A DNA stretch of 64,000 bases. It comes from Chlamydomonas sphaeroides. Lineage: Eukaryota; Chlorophyta; Chlorophyceae; Chlamydomonadales; Chlamydomonadaceae. This document shows, one piece after another, positions 46,076 to 57,703 of this stretch (its first letter is position 1; each line of letters begins with the position of its first letter). The notes below the pieces were generated by a model. The model saw only the letters and a program-made list of their open reading frames with translations, searched no databases and was not told the DNA's origin. The stretch spans positions 188,245-252,244 of the forward strand of contig BDDC01000002.1 in the NCBI GenBank assembly GCA_001662425.1, given 5' to 3'. Position numbers and translations under genes: made by a program.

Positions 46076-46393
46076 ATGTTTGCCAAGAAAGTCTTCACTG
46101 CCCGCGCATTCAGCGCTTTAGCCCACGAGGACATTTCGACGATGTCTAAAATGTTCGTGTCATGGCCCGGTGCGTTCGCCATCTGCGGCAGCATGGTGGC
46201 GGCCAGTCAAGTCTATACGGCGATGCAGCTGCGGCTCATCGACAACAAGGTGGACGCGCTGGACACCAAGGTGAACGCGCTGGACACCAAGGTGAACGCG
46301 CTGGTTACCAAGGTGGACACGCTGTCTGGCCGAATTCTCGCGCTGGAGCAAACCATGACCTCGGTGAACGGCAAGCTGGACGCGCTGCTGTGA
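46076..46393 (+). CDS. Small heptad-repeat protein, unknown function
   Basis: A single-exon frame of 105 aa, ATG at 46076, TGA at 46391. Residues 1-15 (MFAKKVFTARAFSAL) are basic and could be an organelle-targeting sequence. Residues 26-46 (MFVSWPGAFAICGSMVAASQ) could be a weak membrane segment. From about residue 55 the protein is a coiled coil of seven-residue repeats (NKVDALDTKVNALDTKVNAL), encoded by 21-bp near-identical DNA units, ending EQTMTSVNGKLDALL. A tataatag motif lies 12-20 bp before the ATG. The 3' end, including the stop codon, forms one side of a 33-bp inverted repeat. Function not recognised; coding status rests on the heptad pattern. Confidence 0.5.
   Translation: MFAKKVFTARAFSALAHEDISTMSKMFVSWPGAFAICGSMVAASQVYTAMQLRLIDNKVDALDTKVNALDTKVNALVTKVDTLSGRILALEQTMTSVNGKLDALL
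46247..46330 (+). repeat. 21-bp coding tandem repeat (four units)
   Basis: Units of aaggtggacgcgctggacacc with a few changes, each encoding one heptad. Confidence 0.9.
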
Positions 46394-46431
46394 ACAAGCG
46401 CGTCCAGCTTGCCGTCCATCGAGGTCATGGT
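46352..46431. other. 33-bp inverted repeat (hairpin) spanning a stop codon
   Basis: Arm 46352-46384 and arm 46399-46431 are reverse complements with only two mismatches. The 14-nt loop ctgctgtgaacaag contains the TGA of the small gene. A transcript of either strand could form a long stem. Confidence 0.9.
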
Positions 46432-46794
46432 CTGCTGCTGAACAAGAAGTAAGGTGAGCCGGACTGTGGGTTGTTGCTGGGGAAGGGTATCCATAGTCCG
46501 TGGTCCTTATTTTCGTCAAAGGTTCAACGCGAGTCTGTGCATAAGCGGGCCCTGGGCGGGCCCTGATGAGCTGGCCCTGGGCTGGCCCTGGGCTGGCGTG
46601 GCGGGCAATGGTGGCTAATCGGCAACGCGCTTAGCGACGTGAGGGTGCGGGTTGTGCGCCGCGGCGGCCCGTCAACGGTCCAGAGTGTTTCCCACCCCTG
46701 CAATTCAACCCTGCAACCCCTTCCCTCCCCCAATTGTTTGTCACTGCACATGCAGTTGAGCGCGTGGCGTAGTGGTGGTGCCCGGGTCGTGCGG

Positions 46795-46862
46795 CGGACA
46801 GTGGTGAGGCGCAGGCAACACCCACAGTCGGACAGTGGTGAGGCGCAGGCCACACCCACAGT
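46795..46862. repeat. 34-bp tandem duplication
   Basis: Two units starting cggacagtggtgaggcgcag that differ at one position. Confidence 0.95.
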
Positions 46863-47611
46863 CGCTCCTCATCTATGACGGAAGTGCGGAGCTGGATTTG
46901 GGAGAGCTCTTACCGGCGGGTGGAGGCCTGTGAGCGGCGGCGGAAGGTGGCGCGACGGATGACAATCCTGCCGCTGCCCCCATGACCGCTGCCTTGCTGC
47001 TCCGCCAATCAGTGCTGCATCAAGCCGGCAGGCGGCAGTGCGTGATTATATCTGCTGCTTGCAGGATGGCCCACCTCATTCATACTCAATAAGTAGGCGC
47101 ACATAGCATAGCGCTAGCATGGTTAAGCACAAGGTGCTCGCGTGGAACACCGTACGCGGCGGATGGCGGCGGATACGTGTGTTTGTGTGAGGGGGGAAAG
47201 AGACAGGGTTATTGATAATGAACTAGCGAGGAGGCATGACACTCCCCCTCGAAGTCGGTAAGCTGTTGAGCGCAGTGGGGTGCGGGGTCGAGCAACCTGG
47301 CTGCGTCTGTGGTTGTGGGGCCGCACGTGGCCTAGTTCGTACAACCTATCGTTAGCATTGGCGTGCCGGGCGCCAACGCGTAGGCCCTAGCCGCGCGGCA
47401 GGCGCCAGAGCAGCTTGCGTGATGCATGGCGTGGGCCCTTGTGGGCAGTGGCGTGGGCATGGGTACGCCCAGGGCCAGGGAGAGCACATTCGTTGTCGAG
47501 GCTCATAGCCGGAAGCAGAGGCCAGCGCGGGGACGAGCAGGGGCCGGGCGGGGGGCGACACGCTGTAACGCCTGGAGGGCAGTGCTGGACCGTGCTAGCG
47601 AGCGCGGGGAA

Positions 47612-47755
47612 GGCAAGTCTAGGCGTCGGATAGGCAAATCTAGGACCGAGGATGGTTAATCAGCGGTCGGGGACCGTTAATCTAGGACCCGGAAAGGTTA
47701 ATCAGCGTCTCCCCTGATCAGCGTCGGGGACCGTCAATCTTGGGTCGAGGATCGA
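47612..47755. repeat. Degenerate repeat field (ggttaatcagcg / ctaggaccg)
   Basis: Interleaved, imperfect copies of ggttaatcagcgtcggggac and aatctaggaccgagg. No coding potential seen. Confidence 0.7.
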
Positions 47756-48161
47756 TACTTGGGGGCGCAGCCCCGTTGAGCCGTGACACGCTGCCGTGAA
47801 GCGCATGCCCTCCGCCGTGAAGCATGGGGCCCCCGCGTTGGATCTTTGGCCCCCCTCGTATAGCGTTAGTCCCTCCCGCGCGAGAATTGCCGGGCAGCCT
47901 ATGTCATCCCTCCGACTAGCGTGAAGTGCAGTGATAGTGCTTGGCCATGACCTGCGTTACAACCGCCTTTCAGCAAGAGAGAGAGCTCGCGTATCGGAAC
48001 CGCCGGATGTAGAGCTTGGGCGTGTGTTTACGCGGCCGGTGGCCAACGGCCGGCAACGGCGGGAGTTCCGGCCTGGCAATCTGCAGGATTTTCACACGGC
48101 TCATCACTTCGCACCTTATGCATACTCTCGGTCAGCAACGTGGGCTCAGTCACGCCGTTCT

Positions 48162-48330
48162 TTAGGGCGTCGGCCTGCGCCACAGCACGCTGCCGAGGAG
48201 GCGGGTGCCGTTCCGGATGTAGACGGCCTGGTCGAACCCGCTGTCGGGTAGGAAGAGTGGCGAGCCGTCGATGCCCTTGGCCTCGACCAAGGCATCAGCC
48301 AGCGCTGGGAGCTTGACCTTGTAGCCGGGC
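48162..48330 (-). pseudogene. Orphan protein-like fragment
   Basis: A minus-strand frame reads YKVKLPALADALVEAKGIDG, then SPLFLPDSGFDQAVYIRNG and LLGSVLWRRP before a stop. Composition is far more protein-like than nearby frames. Its upstream side abuts a dispersed repeat copy at 48330, as if cut by it. Family not recognised. Confidence 0.35.
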
Positions 48331-48680
48331 CCACACGCGGCGTGGGAAGAGCGACCTGGTAGCGCAGTGGCTGGTGCAGGTGGGGGGGGGGCGGCGTGCA
48401 GGGCAGCGCAAGGGGATGGCAATGACCGCTGGAGGGGAGGGCAACGCTCGAGTTATGCAGCATGGCAGTCGTGGGCAGGGGCCCTGCCACCAAGCTTTGC
48501 GGCTCGCCTAGGGTGTCCCGGCAGGGAAGGACAGGGTCGGGGGCACGGTCAGATCCACAAGAGAGGAAGGCAGCATGACCGCGGACAGGGCCCCGCCCCG
48601 GGCAGGAAGCCCAGTCCGTCGTGCGGGCTGTGTTGGGGAGGGTTGGGGATTGAACATAACCTCTGTCTAGCGCTGCTCGT
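48330..48680 (+). repeat. Dispersed repeat copy R2 (SirB1 exon 7/intron 7 related)
   Basis: Starts gaagagcgacctggtagcgc and continues with sequence shared with intron 7 of the SirB1-like gene (ggggccctgccacc, gctcgcct). Confidence 0.7.
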
Positions 48681-48699
48681 CCTCGCAGTGCTAGGCCTC

Positions 48700-49440
48700 G
48701 CACCTGGAAGCGCACTGGCTGCTGCACGTCGGGAGGCGGCGGGTAGGGCAGGGCAGGGTAGGGCAGTGACCGCTGGGGGGAGGGCAGCGTGGCTGTTTGC
48801 AGCAGCCAAGGGTTTGGCTTCGTTGTTTCTTATCAGGGGGGGGGTGATAAGAGCCACAAGAGAAGACAGCACACGACCGCGGACACGATCCAGCCAGGGC
48901 AGGGCGGGACTCCAGCCTGGGCCGTCGCTGAGGGCAGGATGCAGTCTTGGTACTGAGCGGGTGCGAGCGGGTGTTAGGAAGCCCACCCCCCTGCTGACAG
49001 ACGCTGACGCTGCTTGTGCTGGTCGGCTGGGGCTGGGCCTCTTCAATGTTCGCGCAAATCCGGCACGCTGATGACAAGACTGCCCTGAGCATGCTGCAGC
49101 TTGCGAGCTGTAGCTGCTGTGGGGCTCTAGCGTCTGAGGATGAGGGCCGGCTCGGCACATGCGGCACGCTACAACCAGCAAAGCTTGGCAATTCTTGCAT
49201 TCGCGACATGCCGAACGCGTGGGCATTGGCTCGAAGGTGGAGCTGGCCCTGGCGCGGCTCCGCTTCTAGACGCTCGAGAAGGATCCCGACGACTGACAGC
49301 AGCCCAGGACCTCTGGCCAGCTCATATGGCCTCAAATGGTGTAACGGCAGCTGCCCGCAGAACCTCAGCACGAGGAGGAGCTGCTTGTGGGGACACGCAG
49401 GGCTCGAGGGCTGTGTCGTACGCCCATGCAGAGCGAGGAG
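48700..49440 (+). repeat. Dispersed repeat copy R3
   Basis: About 740 bp. It shares many blocks with the inverted copy at 54930-55800, for example cgacgactgacagcagccca, gcttgcattcgcgac and cgcagggctcgaggg. Confidence 0.75.
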
Positions 49441-50088
49441 GCCTGAGGCTCCGGCGAGCAGCCGGTGCACCCACACCTTCGCCATGCCACGCCAGTAGCT
49501 GTAGTGGAATCACACACCCTCACCTTGCCCCCCGTTTGGGGCCGTTGCCTAAAGCGAGTCGCTCTGCTTCTGCCACATCGGGCGAAAAGCCCTTCTTCTT
49601 GCGCTCGCAACCCCCAGCCCGGAGCACGCTTCTACGTCGTTTGGATGCTTGCATGAGCTCAACCTCCCTGCACTCCTCCGTCGGCGCTTCGCGTCTGCAG
49701 TGAGCTTTGGGGCCTACGTGGTGCCTTGGCTCTAGCCAACGACCCGCAAATATGTCCGCCAAGCAGCATGCAAATAGGGGCTATCCACTGCAGCGCACCT
49801 GCGCATCGTGCGCGGCTGGGGGGCTTGGACAGGGCCTCAGGCGTTTCCTGCATTGTCCGTCGCGGCTGCAGCTTAGCTCCGCCCCGGGCCACAGCGCTCT
49901 ACGAGCGGCATTTTCCTTTGATAAGGAAGCAGAAGCTCATGGTGCATCTGCCCCTTTGGATTTGGGTCCATAGCGCCACCCCCCGCGAGCATGTGCTGTG
50001 TGGCTAACGAGCTTGCCTCCGCCTGTCCTTCTTGCAGTTCCGGCCGCTGCTCTTCCTCGGCAACCAACGCGTCGGCAAACCGCAAGGA

Positions 50089-53076
50089 ATGGTGAGTATA
50101 TGTGTCGGTGCTTTGTCGCGTCGGAAAGCGCGAGGTACGCGGACAGGCCGCGGACTTCCGCACATCGATACTTGCAACGCGCACAAGCCTGTACATCTAC
50201 GCCTTGCAATTGTGCTTCCGAACCAGCTCTTCCTGCATCTTACATATGCTTTGCCATGTGTGCCCAACGTGTCGCACTGTGCAGTCGAACGTCGCCGTCG
50301 AGCACCCTCGGGCGTTCCCGACCACGGTCGGCTTCCACGTCCAGGGCGGCTTCGAGCTGCCGTCGCAGCTCGCTCCTCCATCCACTCCCACCACCCCAGT
50401 GGTGGCAGCCAGCAGCGCTTCCCTCCTAACAACGCCGCAGCAGCTCTCCAAGCTCGCGCCTGCCCCCCCGAAGTCGACGGAATGGGGCAGCTTGCAGCCT
50501 GGTCTGCTGCTGCTGCAGCGTGGCGCCGCGTCTCAACTCTTGGCGTCAAGCGTGCCCACGCGCAAGCCGGTATCCGCCGCCTCGACTGAGCTCGTCAACG
50601 CCCTGTCCGGCGGCACGGACAGTCCGGTGCCCGTCGGTTGGAAGGGACTGCTGGAGTTCAGCGAGACCAGCGGCTGCAGTGGTGTACTAGGCCCGAAGAC
50701 GCAGGTGCGGCTGGACGAGGGTCGCTTCCTGTGGTTCTTGCGGGGCATAAGGACGTGTTGTAGTCACGCGTACTGAGCCTGGCTGCTGCACGCTCAACAA
50801 GGATGCTGGTTCGAACCTGAAATGACTTGCGTGTGCTCGTGCTCTTGCTGTTTGTAGCAGTCGGAGGACCTGGACAGCATTCTCAACCGCGACTGCAAGA
50901 TCGAAATTTGCTGCACCGCCCACACCACGCCCGCTGTGCGGCGCCTGGTCAAGTCGGTCATCCGTGGCGTGCGTGCCTGCCAGGAGCCCGAGAAGGCCAC
51001 GGACGGCATGGGCGGCACCTACTTCTTTACTAACGACTCGGGCAAGAAGGCGGCCATCCTCAAGCCCTGCGACGAAGAGCCGCTGGCGCCTAACAACCCC
51101 AAGGGCTATGTGGGCCGCCAGCTGGGCGACCCCGGCTGGAAGCCCACGGTCCGCGTGGGCGAGGCCGCCATCCGCGAGGTCGCCGCCTACCTGCTCGACC
51201 ACGACGGCTGGGCTCGAGTGCCCACCAGCGTGCTTGTCCGGGCACGGCACCCGGTGTTCTGCTACCAGGCCTCGCGCTCGGCCTCCGGCCCGCTGGCTCC
51301 GGCCACGCCGCCGGCCAGCTCCGGCGGCGCGCCGCCTGCTCCCGACGCCGCGGTCGTCTCCCCGTCCTCGGATGGCCTGCTGCCGATGAAGCTGGGCTCG
51401 CTGCAGGAGTTCGTGACGCACGAGTGCGACACCAGCGAGATGGGCCCCAGCCGCTTCAGCTCGCGTGACGTGCACCGCATTGGCATCCTGGACATCCGCC
51501 TCTTCAACACCGACCGCCACGCCGGCAACATGCTGGTGCGCTCGCCGCGCATGGCGATGTCGTCATCGACGGCCGACATGAAGAGCCGCATGGTGGCTGC
51601 GGATGCGCCCTATGAGCTCATCCCCATTGACCACGGCTTCTGCCTGCCAGAGACGCTCGAGGCGCCGTACTTCGAGTGGCTGCACTGGCCGCAGACCATG
51701 CTGCCGTTCACCGACGAGGAGCTGCAGTACATCAAGGAGCTTGACATTGAGGTGAGGCGTTGCGCGGCCATGGTGTCCGTGTAGAGTTGGGCCCGGCTTC
51801 AGCTGGGATATAGGTCGGCATGGGCATGTGGGTCAGGGCACATGGTTCGGCGCACATCGCCTTTGCTGAGGCTCCTGCCATGCTGGCAGTAGTCCTGACT
51901 AACCTCCATGCGTTTCCCTCGTCCTTCTCCGCAGCGCGACAAGAGCATCCTGCGCCAGGAGCTCCCCATGCTCCGCCCTGAGTGCCTGCGCGTGCTGGAG
52001 GTCTGCACCACGCTGCTGACGTCCTGCGCCGCGGCAGGCCTGACCCTTTTTGATATCGCGAGCGTGATGACGCGGCCCTTTGTCGACGCGGACGAGGAGC
52101 CGAGTGAGCTGGAGCGCATGTGCGCGTACGCGCGCCAGTGCGTTGAGGTGGGTCAAATGTTGCGGGTAGGGTTTTTTTGTTTGGATGGTTGTGGCTGACC
52201 TGCCGGCAGCTGGCAGTCGAGCAGGGCTTGACGTGTCTTGACGCAGCTGTCTAACGCCGTTTGCGCGCCCACCTGGACCCACAGTACACCCGAGAGATGG
52301 CGCAGTGCTGCGAGGGAGACACTGATGACGAGAGTGGAGAGACCGACTCCGACGACGCGGCAGCCGATGAGCAGCTGCTGCTCGAAGAGGAGCACCCAAC
52401 GGACGAGCTTCCGCCTGTCGCCGGCCGGCTGCCGCCCCGGCGCGGCGCAACGATCTCTAGCATTAAAGAGGAAGGCGAGGACACGATGCTGTTCGACCTG
52501 GACGTGGACTCGAGCGTCGGCGTGCCCGTTCGCCGCGGCGTGCAGCCTATCCGTGTCGACGCCGACGCCAACTCGAGCCCTGACTACTCGCCCTGCTCCA
52601 GCCTGTCGGACGACGGTCTCAGCCTGCCGCCGGCTGGCCCGGCCGCCTCGTCGGGCCTGGCGGGGGCCGATGCCGTGGCGGCCGGCGAGGTTACGCCGGC
52701 TCGCGCTGGCCCGGTTGCCGCCCTGGCCTCCATGGAGCGCCCCGTGCCCATGGCCAGCTCCGTCCACGTGACCGACGGCTTCCTGTGGCGCAAGCTGAAG
52801 AACCAGCAGGCCGCCAAGCGCGCCACGGCCGGCAAGGGCGGTGTGCTGACCTGCCCCAAGCGGGGCCGCATGGCGCCACAGACGTACCCGCCGCCCGTTG
52901 CTGCCTTCAGCCCCGAGCGCATGAGCGCCTGCTTCAGCGACATGACCGAGGAGCAGTGGGCGCAGTTCATGGGCGTGGTGCGCGACCAGATCGCGGCCGC
53001 GCTGGAGCAGGGCCACTGGCGTCAGTCCGCCATGCCGTCGGCGGGTGGCATTGCGATGTCATGCCCGCGCTTCTAG
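50089..53076 (+). CDS. Phosphatidylinositol 4-kinase gamma (plant type II-like PI4K)
   Basis: Exons: 50089-50091 (ATG alone, tentative), 50285-50704, 50858-51751, 51935-52147, 52285-53076; 773 aa, phases matching. The kinase core starts GGTYFFTNDSGKKAAILKP (about residues 193-211, Lys210 likely binding ATP), then APNNPKGYVGRQLGDPGWKP. The catalytic loop is DIRLFNTDRHAGNML (from about 353), and IPIDHGFCLPE (about 396) replaces DFG. FEWLHWPQ and ELPMLRPECLRVLEVCTTLL follow, exactly as in plant PI4K gamma. The family phosphorylates PtdIns or, in some members, protein serines. No ubiquitin-like domains are seen at the N-terminus, unlike many land-plant members. A Pro/Ser/Ala-rich insert (about 275-295) interrupts the core. 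The C-terminal tail carries a Ser/Ala/Pro-rich stretch, MTEEQWAQFMGVVRDQ and a CPRF end. The first exon is uncertain; coding could start further upstream. Confidence 0.9.
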
Positions 53077-54929
53077 TCGCGCCTTCGCTTGCTGGCTCCG
53101 GCCGTTTGACACGCTTGCAGGTAGTAGCAGCTTGGAGGACAGCACTGTGCGCAAGGGCTGGATTGTTGGATAAGGAGGCGCCGTGGCGTGCGGGCGGCAG
53201 GTGGCAGGGAGCCCGCGGTTGCGGCGTGTGTTGTAGCGTGGAGGGCGCGTGGCTTGGGCCGCGGCGGTTGGCAGGATCTTAGGACTACGCAGCTGTGCTG
53301 GGAGGCACACGCCGCAATGACATGCTGGCTCTCGCGCGCCCTGTCGGCAAGTAGGGACATGCAGCCCAGGTTTTGGATTCTGATGGAGTCAATGTTCCGA
53401 CGCACTAGGTAGGAGGTCAGCGCCTGGGCGCGTATGCCCAAGCGCTGTTGCTGCATGGGGGCACAGACACTCTCTCGCATATGACTCAAGAGCGCGCCTA
53501 GTCGCGCCGGGAGGACCGTGTGGGCAGAGGGGAGGCACGGTGTTGGCCGATGTCTTCGGGTAGCGCTTGGTAAACCGTGGGGCGAGCTGGGTAGGTTGTT
53601 CTGGGATATGGACATGGGGCGCCAGCCCTCGGGCGGCCAGCAGGGCAGAGCCGCTGCGGGGTAGGTGCACGGCTGTTGATGTAGTACCTCGGCGCATTGG
53701 CGACGTTCGCACGAATGGGGCCAGCTTTCGGGTGGTCTCGCGTGCCGTTGCCCGCAGTTCGCGGTTGCTGGATGAGGTGGAGGGGCCTTTTGGCGTCGGT
53801 GTCTTCAGGAGAGGTGGCTGCTTCGGCGCCGCCTTGCTTGCATGCGGGCTCCTTGTGCGTGCACGAGCACGGACCTGCCAATGCCTCGCTGCCTGGCGGG
53901 CGCTCTTGGACAAAGCGTCGATGGGCTAGAGTGCTGGGCGGTGCAGTCATCTCGCGCGCTGCCGCAAGCTGTGCTGTTGATGCATGGAGCTGTCACGAAT
54001 AAGGCTCGTGCTGACAACATACTTACGCCTGTGGTTGGGATTTGCTGGTCGGCTACCTGCTGTGCCCCTCGCATCGCATACTTCAAGCGCTCCAACGACT
54101 ACAGATGCGGGGGCAAGGCGCTTTGTGGTCGTGTTGGCTTCTCTTGGCTGTTTGGGCTGGCGCTAGCCTGGAAACGTAATCCCCCCGATGCGGCGTGCTC
54201 GCGCCCCGCTGCACATGCGCGGGGGCGAGCTGCGCTGTGGTGGCGCGTAGCGACGCGCGGCAGGTTGTCAGTGTTCTGTGTGGTGTTGATCGGTGTCTTC
54301 GGCCCAAGGCGCGTGCACGTTGGCCCGTCCGGGCCCGGCCAGCGTCAAGTGTGCCGTCCACGTCGTTCCGTGTCTCTCGTCTACAGCTGCTGCCGTACAG
54401 TGTTGTTGGCAAGGCTACAGGCTCTATTGGCTCGGTCCGTGCGTCTTGTCATGTTGTTGTGCGCGTGTCACCCATTCTTGTCCTCCCTGCGCCACGTGGC
54501 TCACAGGCCCGTGGCCGGGGAGGCTGCCGCGCGGCGCCTGTATCAGTACGTAGGATAAGGAGGCTGAGGCCATGACGGAACATTTGGTGGATGGGCGCTG
54601 ATTACGGCGTGAGGGTGTGTACAGGACCCCTCTAGTTGCTGCAGTGGATGGCGGGGCCCGACAGCGGCGGGGCCCCTCGAGACACGTCTGTATATGTGTC
54701 GCCCATACCCCGGGGCGACGCCGTGTGGGCTTGATACGCGCGGCGGCTGCTGGCCGCTACGATCGGCTTCTTTGGTGCTGTAAAACACGTCTGGGTTGCT
54801 CTTCTCCTGCCCCCTCCCGAGCCAACGGTGCTGAGCCTTTGACCAGGCGACAGCAGAGCAGCCCCAAGTGAACACGAGGACGAGAGCGGGCCGTGGTGTG
54901 AGCATACCGGAATCTATCGCTCGACCAGG
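53077..54929. other. Intergenic; no supportable gene
   Basis: Frames on both strands lack motifs and splice-consistent partners. This should include the PI4K 3' UTR. Confidence 0.45.
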
Positions 54930-55800
54930 TGGCGGCCCAGCCGACCAGCACACGCAGTGTCAGGATGGGTGCGAGCCTGCTGCACGCCCGAGGTCCGGCC
55001 ACAAGAAGATGCACTGCATGGGTGTACGACACAACCCTCGAGCCCTGCGCGTCGCCAAAAGGAGCTCCGGTCTGCGGGCATCTGCCGTGACATGCCGGTA
55101 ATTGGAGGACATGGGAGCTGTTCCGGGGGGCCCTGGGCTGCTGTCAGTCGTCGGGATACTTTTTGGGCGTCTAGGAGCCGAGTACACACTTAAAGCTCCA
55201 CCTATGGCCCCATGCCCGCACGTTGGGCGGGTCGCGAATGCAAGCCCAGCTGAGCCTTGCTGGCATACCGCTGACGACCGGCTCAGTTCCAGCGCAAGCA
55301 CCTAGGATGCCAAGCTAACACTTGGCTACCCAGCTTCCAGGGGCTGCCAGGACTGGCGGTTGTCTCAGCAGGTACCTCTGTCTGAATTCCATGCTGGTTG
55401 ATTTAGTGGGAGCATATACCTGGGCAGTGGGGGACGAGCGGGGACGGGCGGCGCTCATCAAAGGCTGTGCTCAGTACCGAGACTGCATCGTGCCCTCAGT
55501 GACGGCCCATGCTCGAGTCCCGCCCTCCCCTCGCTGGATCCTGTTCACGGTCTTGTTGCCGTCTTCCCTCGTGGCCCTTACCGTGCCCCCTGGTGGCAGG
55601 GGCCCCGCCCACGGCTGCCATGCTGCGAACAGCCACGCTGCCCTCCTCCACAGCGGTCACTGCCCTGCTCCGCCCAGCCTTGCCCTGCCCTGCCCGCCGC
55701 CTCCCGACCCGCAGCAGCCAGTGCGCTATCAGGTCGCGCTCCTCGCGCCGCATGCGGGCCTTGGCCAGCTGCCGTACGTTCCTAGTGCTGCCGCGGCAGA
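54930..55800 (-). repeat. Dispersed repeat copy R4, inverted relative to R3
   Basis: Read on the minus strand it begins with exon-7-like sequence (RREERDLIAHWLLRVGRRR). It continues with blocks shared with 48700-49440, including ggcgggactcgagc, gatgcagtct and gtcgtacacccatgcag. Confidence 0.75.
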
Positions 55801-55938
55801 CGGACCCAGCACTGCTACTGGCAACTGCCAACTGCTGCCAGCTGCTGCCAACTGCTGCCTGACCTGGCCTAGCCGCACGACGCCTAGGCAGGCTGGCGCG
55901 TGACCGGGGGCTCCTCTAGGCTACGGTACTGACCCAAG

Positions 55939-56669
55939 GTGGGCGACCCGAGGGCCATGGCGCACCGCCATCGGACACTTGCCGCCGCGCTCTTGGATGC
56001 TCTGGGCGCTCTTGGACGCGCTCTTGCCTCGGCATTTGAGCTACCGTTGCCTACACGCTCGCGCGCTGCGGCACAATATCCATGGCCTTCAGCAGCCACG
56101 CAGTGCGCTGCTGCCAAGCACGCCGCATGGCGCCGTCCTTCGGCCGAGCCCTGCAGATGGCAACCCGCAGGCGCTTGTGTTCTTGAGCAGTCGTAGCGAT
56201 GAACCTTGCGAAGTGCGGCCGATGGCCGCCGATGGCAGCAGCGTTGGGGGGCCGCTGGCGCTGAGCGGTGTCGCGCTCCGGGGTCTGCCGCTGCTCTATG
56301 GTAGCCCCCCCGTCTATGAACCAACCACCGGCGCCGTGTTCTTCACCCAGTACCATGCGGTCATGAGGCTCGACCCCAGCGGCGCTATTACCCTGGCAGC
56401 GGGGAGCGAGGAGGAGCAAGGCCACGAGGATGGCGTACGCGCCGGGGCCCGATTCCAGTTTCCCACGTCCCTGGCTGTTGACGGCAGGGGCGCCGTGTTC
56501 GTGGCAGACAGTTGCAGCATTCGCCGCCTCGATGCGGTCAGCGGCGAGGTAGGGGCGCTGGTCGCTGGCCGATTGCCGCAACGGCGACAATTGGCGGACG
56601 CTCCCCTATGACGCCGCCGCTGACGTGCTCGTGGCCGCCACCAGCACGGCGCTGTGCCACATTCCGCTG

Positions 56670-56704
<35 letters not shown>

Positions 56705-57703
56705 ACGCGTGCGGCTGCTCGCGGGCAGCTGGGAGGCGAGCGGCAGCGACGACGGCATTGGAGCGGCCGCTCGCTTCGAGAGAATCTTCGCTGTACCGGC
56801 TATGGTTGGCGGCGACATTGCACTGGTTGATGGCTGCTGCCTGCGCTGCACGGACGCCTGCGGTGCTGTGCGAACGGTGCTGCGTGGGTCGCCTAAGTTG
56901 GTGCAGGGTCTGGCCGTCTTGCCCAACGGCAAGCTGGCGTCTCGGGGCGCGGTAGGTTGCGACATGCAGCTGGTCGTCATCTCCCTGCCGCCGCCGCAGC
57001 CCTGTACGCCCCGCACCGGCGACCGCGGCGACCGCAGCCCCCGCCACATGCGGAGCCGGAGCCGCCGCTCAAGCGCCCGCGCCTGGAGGAGCTGCTGGCC
57101 CTGCCGATGGCCGCAGCAGGGGCTGAGGGGGGCGGCAGCAGCAGCAGCGGCAGCAGGAGAGGCAGCCTCACCGTACGCGTCCGCGTGGGGGAGGGCGGCA
57201 GCGCCCAAGCGTTCCTGCCGCTCGCTGCTTGCCACGTGCTCCGAGTACTTTCGCGCCCTGCTGGCGCCGGATGGGGCCTTCGGCGACAGCGGCGCCGCCG
57301 AGGCATCCCTGCCGGATGCCGACCCTGACGCCTTCGCCTTTCTGCTCGAGTGCATGTACGGCAGCGCGGCGGCGGAGGGAGCTGGCCGTGCCAGGTGCCC
57401 CCGGCGCCGCCAACGCTGCTGCGGCCGGTGGTGGCGCTGACGGGGCGGCTGCTGCTGCCGCCTGCGCTGACCGGCCCGCTGCAGCAGCAGCCGCTGGCCG
57501 CCGTGACGCCCGGCAGCCTTATGTCGGACCTGGTTTGGGCGCAGCGGCACTCGCTGGCGGCGCTGCTGCCGGCGTTCAAGGCGTGCTTCCTGGCGTGCCG
57601 CAAGCAGGCGGACATGGGCGCTCTGGGAGAGTTGGTGGCGGTCTGTCCCGTCTGTCCCGAGCTGGCGGTTGAGCTGATCAAGGGCCTTGCGCTCCTTGTG
57701 TAA
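55939..57703 (+). pseudogene. Broken NHL-repeat + BTB protein gene
   Basis: Protein-like blocks in a sensible family order sit in different frames. NHL-like part: DGNPQALVFLSS, PPVYEPTTGAVFFTQYHAVM, FQFPTSLAVDGRGAVFVADS (frame of 55979), then DNWRTLPYDAAADVLVAAT and LVQGLAVLPNGKLASRG (frame of 56625). Next is a spacer, EPPLKRPRLEELLALP (frame of 56957). The BTB part follows: LLATCSEYFRALLAPDGAFG and FAFLLECMYGSAA (frame of 56625), then LLRPVVALTGRLLLPPAL and MSDLVWAQRHSLAALLPAFK to a TAA at 57703 (frame of 57350). At least four frame changes occur without good splice sites (near 56572, 57000, 57215 and 57385). BTB proteins usually act as cullin-3 adaptors. The neighbouring genes show no such breaks, so decay is likelier than sequencing error. 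Confidence 0.6.

Larger units (their letters stand above)
46394..50088. other. Repeat-rich region without an intact gene
   Basis: Contains a 34-bp tandem duplication, a degenerate gttaatc repeat field, an orphan coding fragment and two dispersed-repeat copies, then the leader of the PI4K gene. No intact gene seen. Confidence 0.5.

Noticed and set aside
50801..50820. ggttcgaacct, another tRNA B-box match
   Set aside because: Lies in a PI4K intron, and the flanks cannot form a T stem or anticodon arm.
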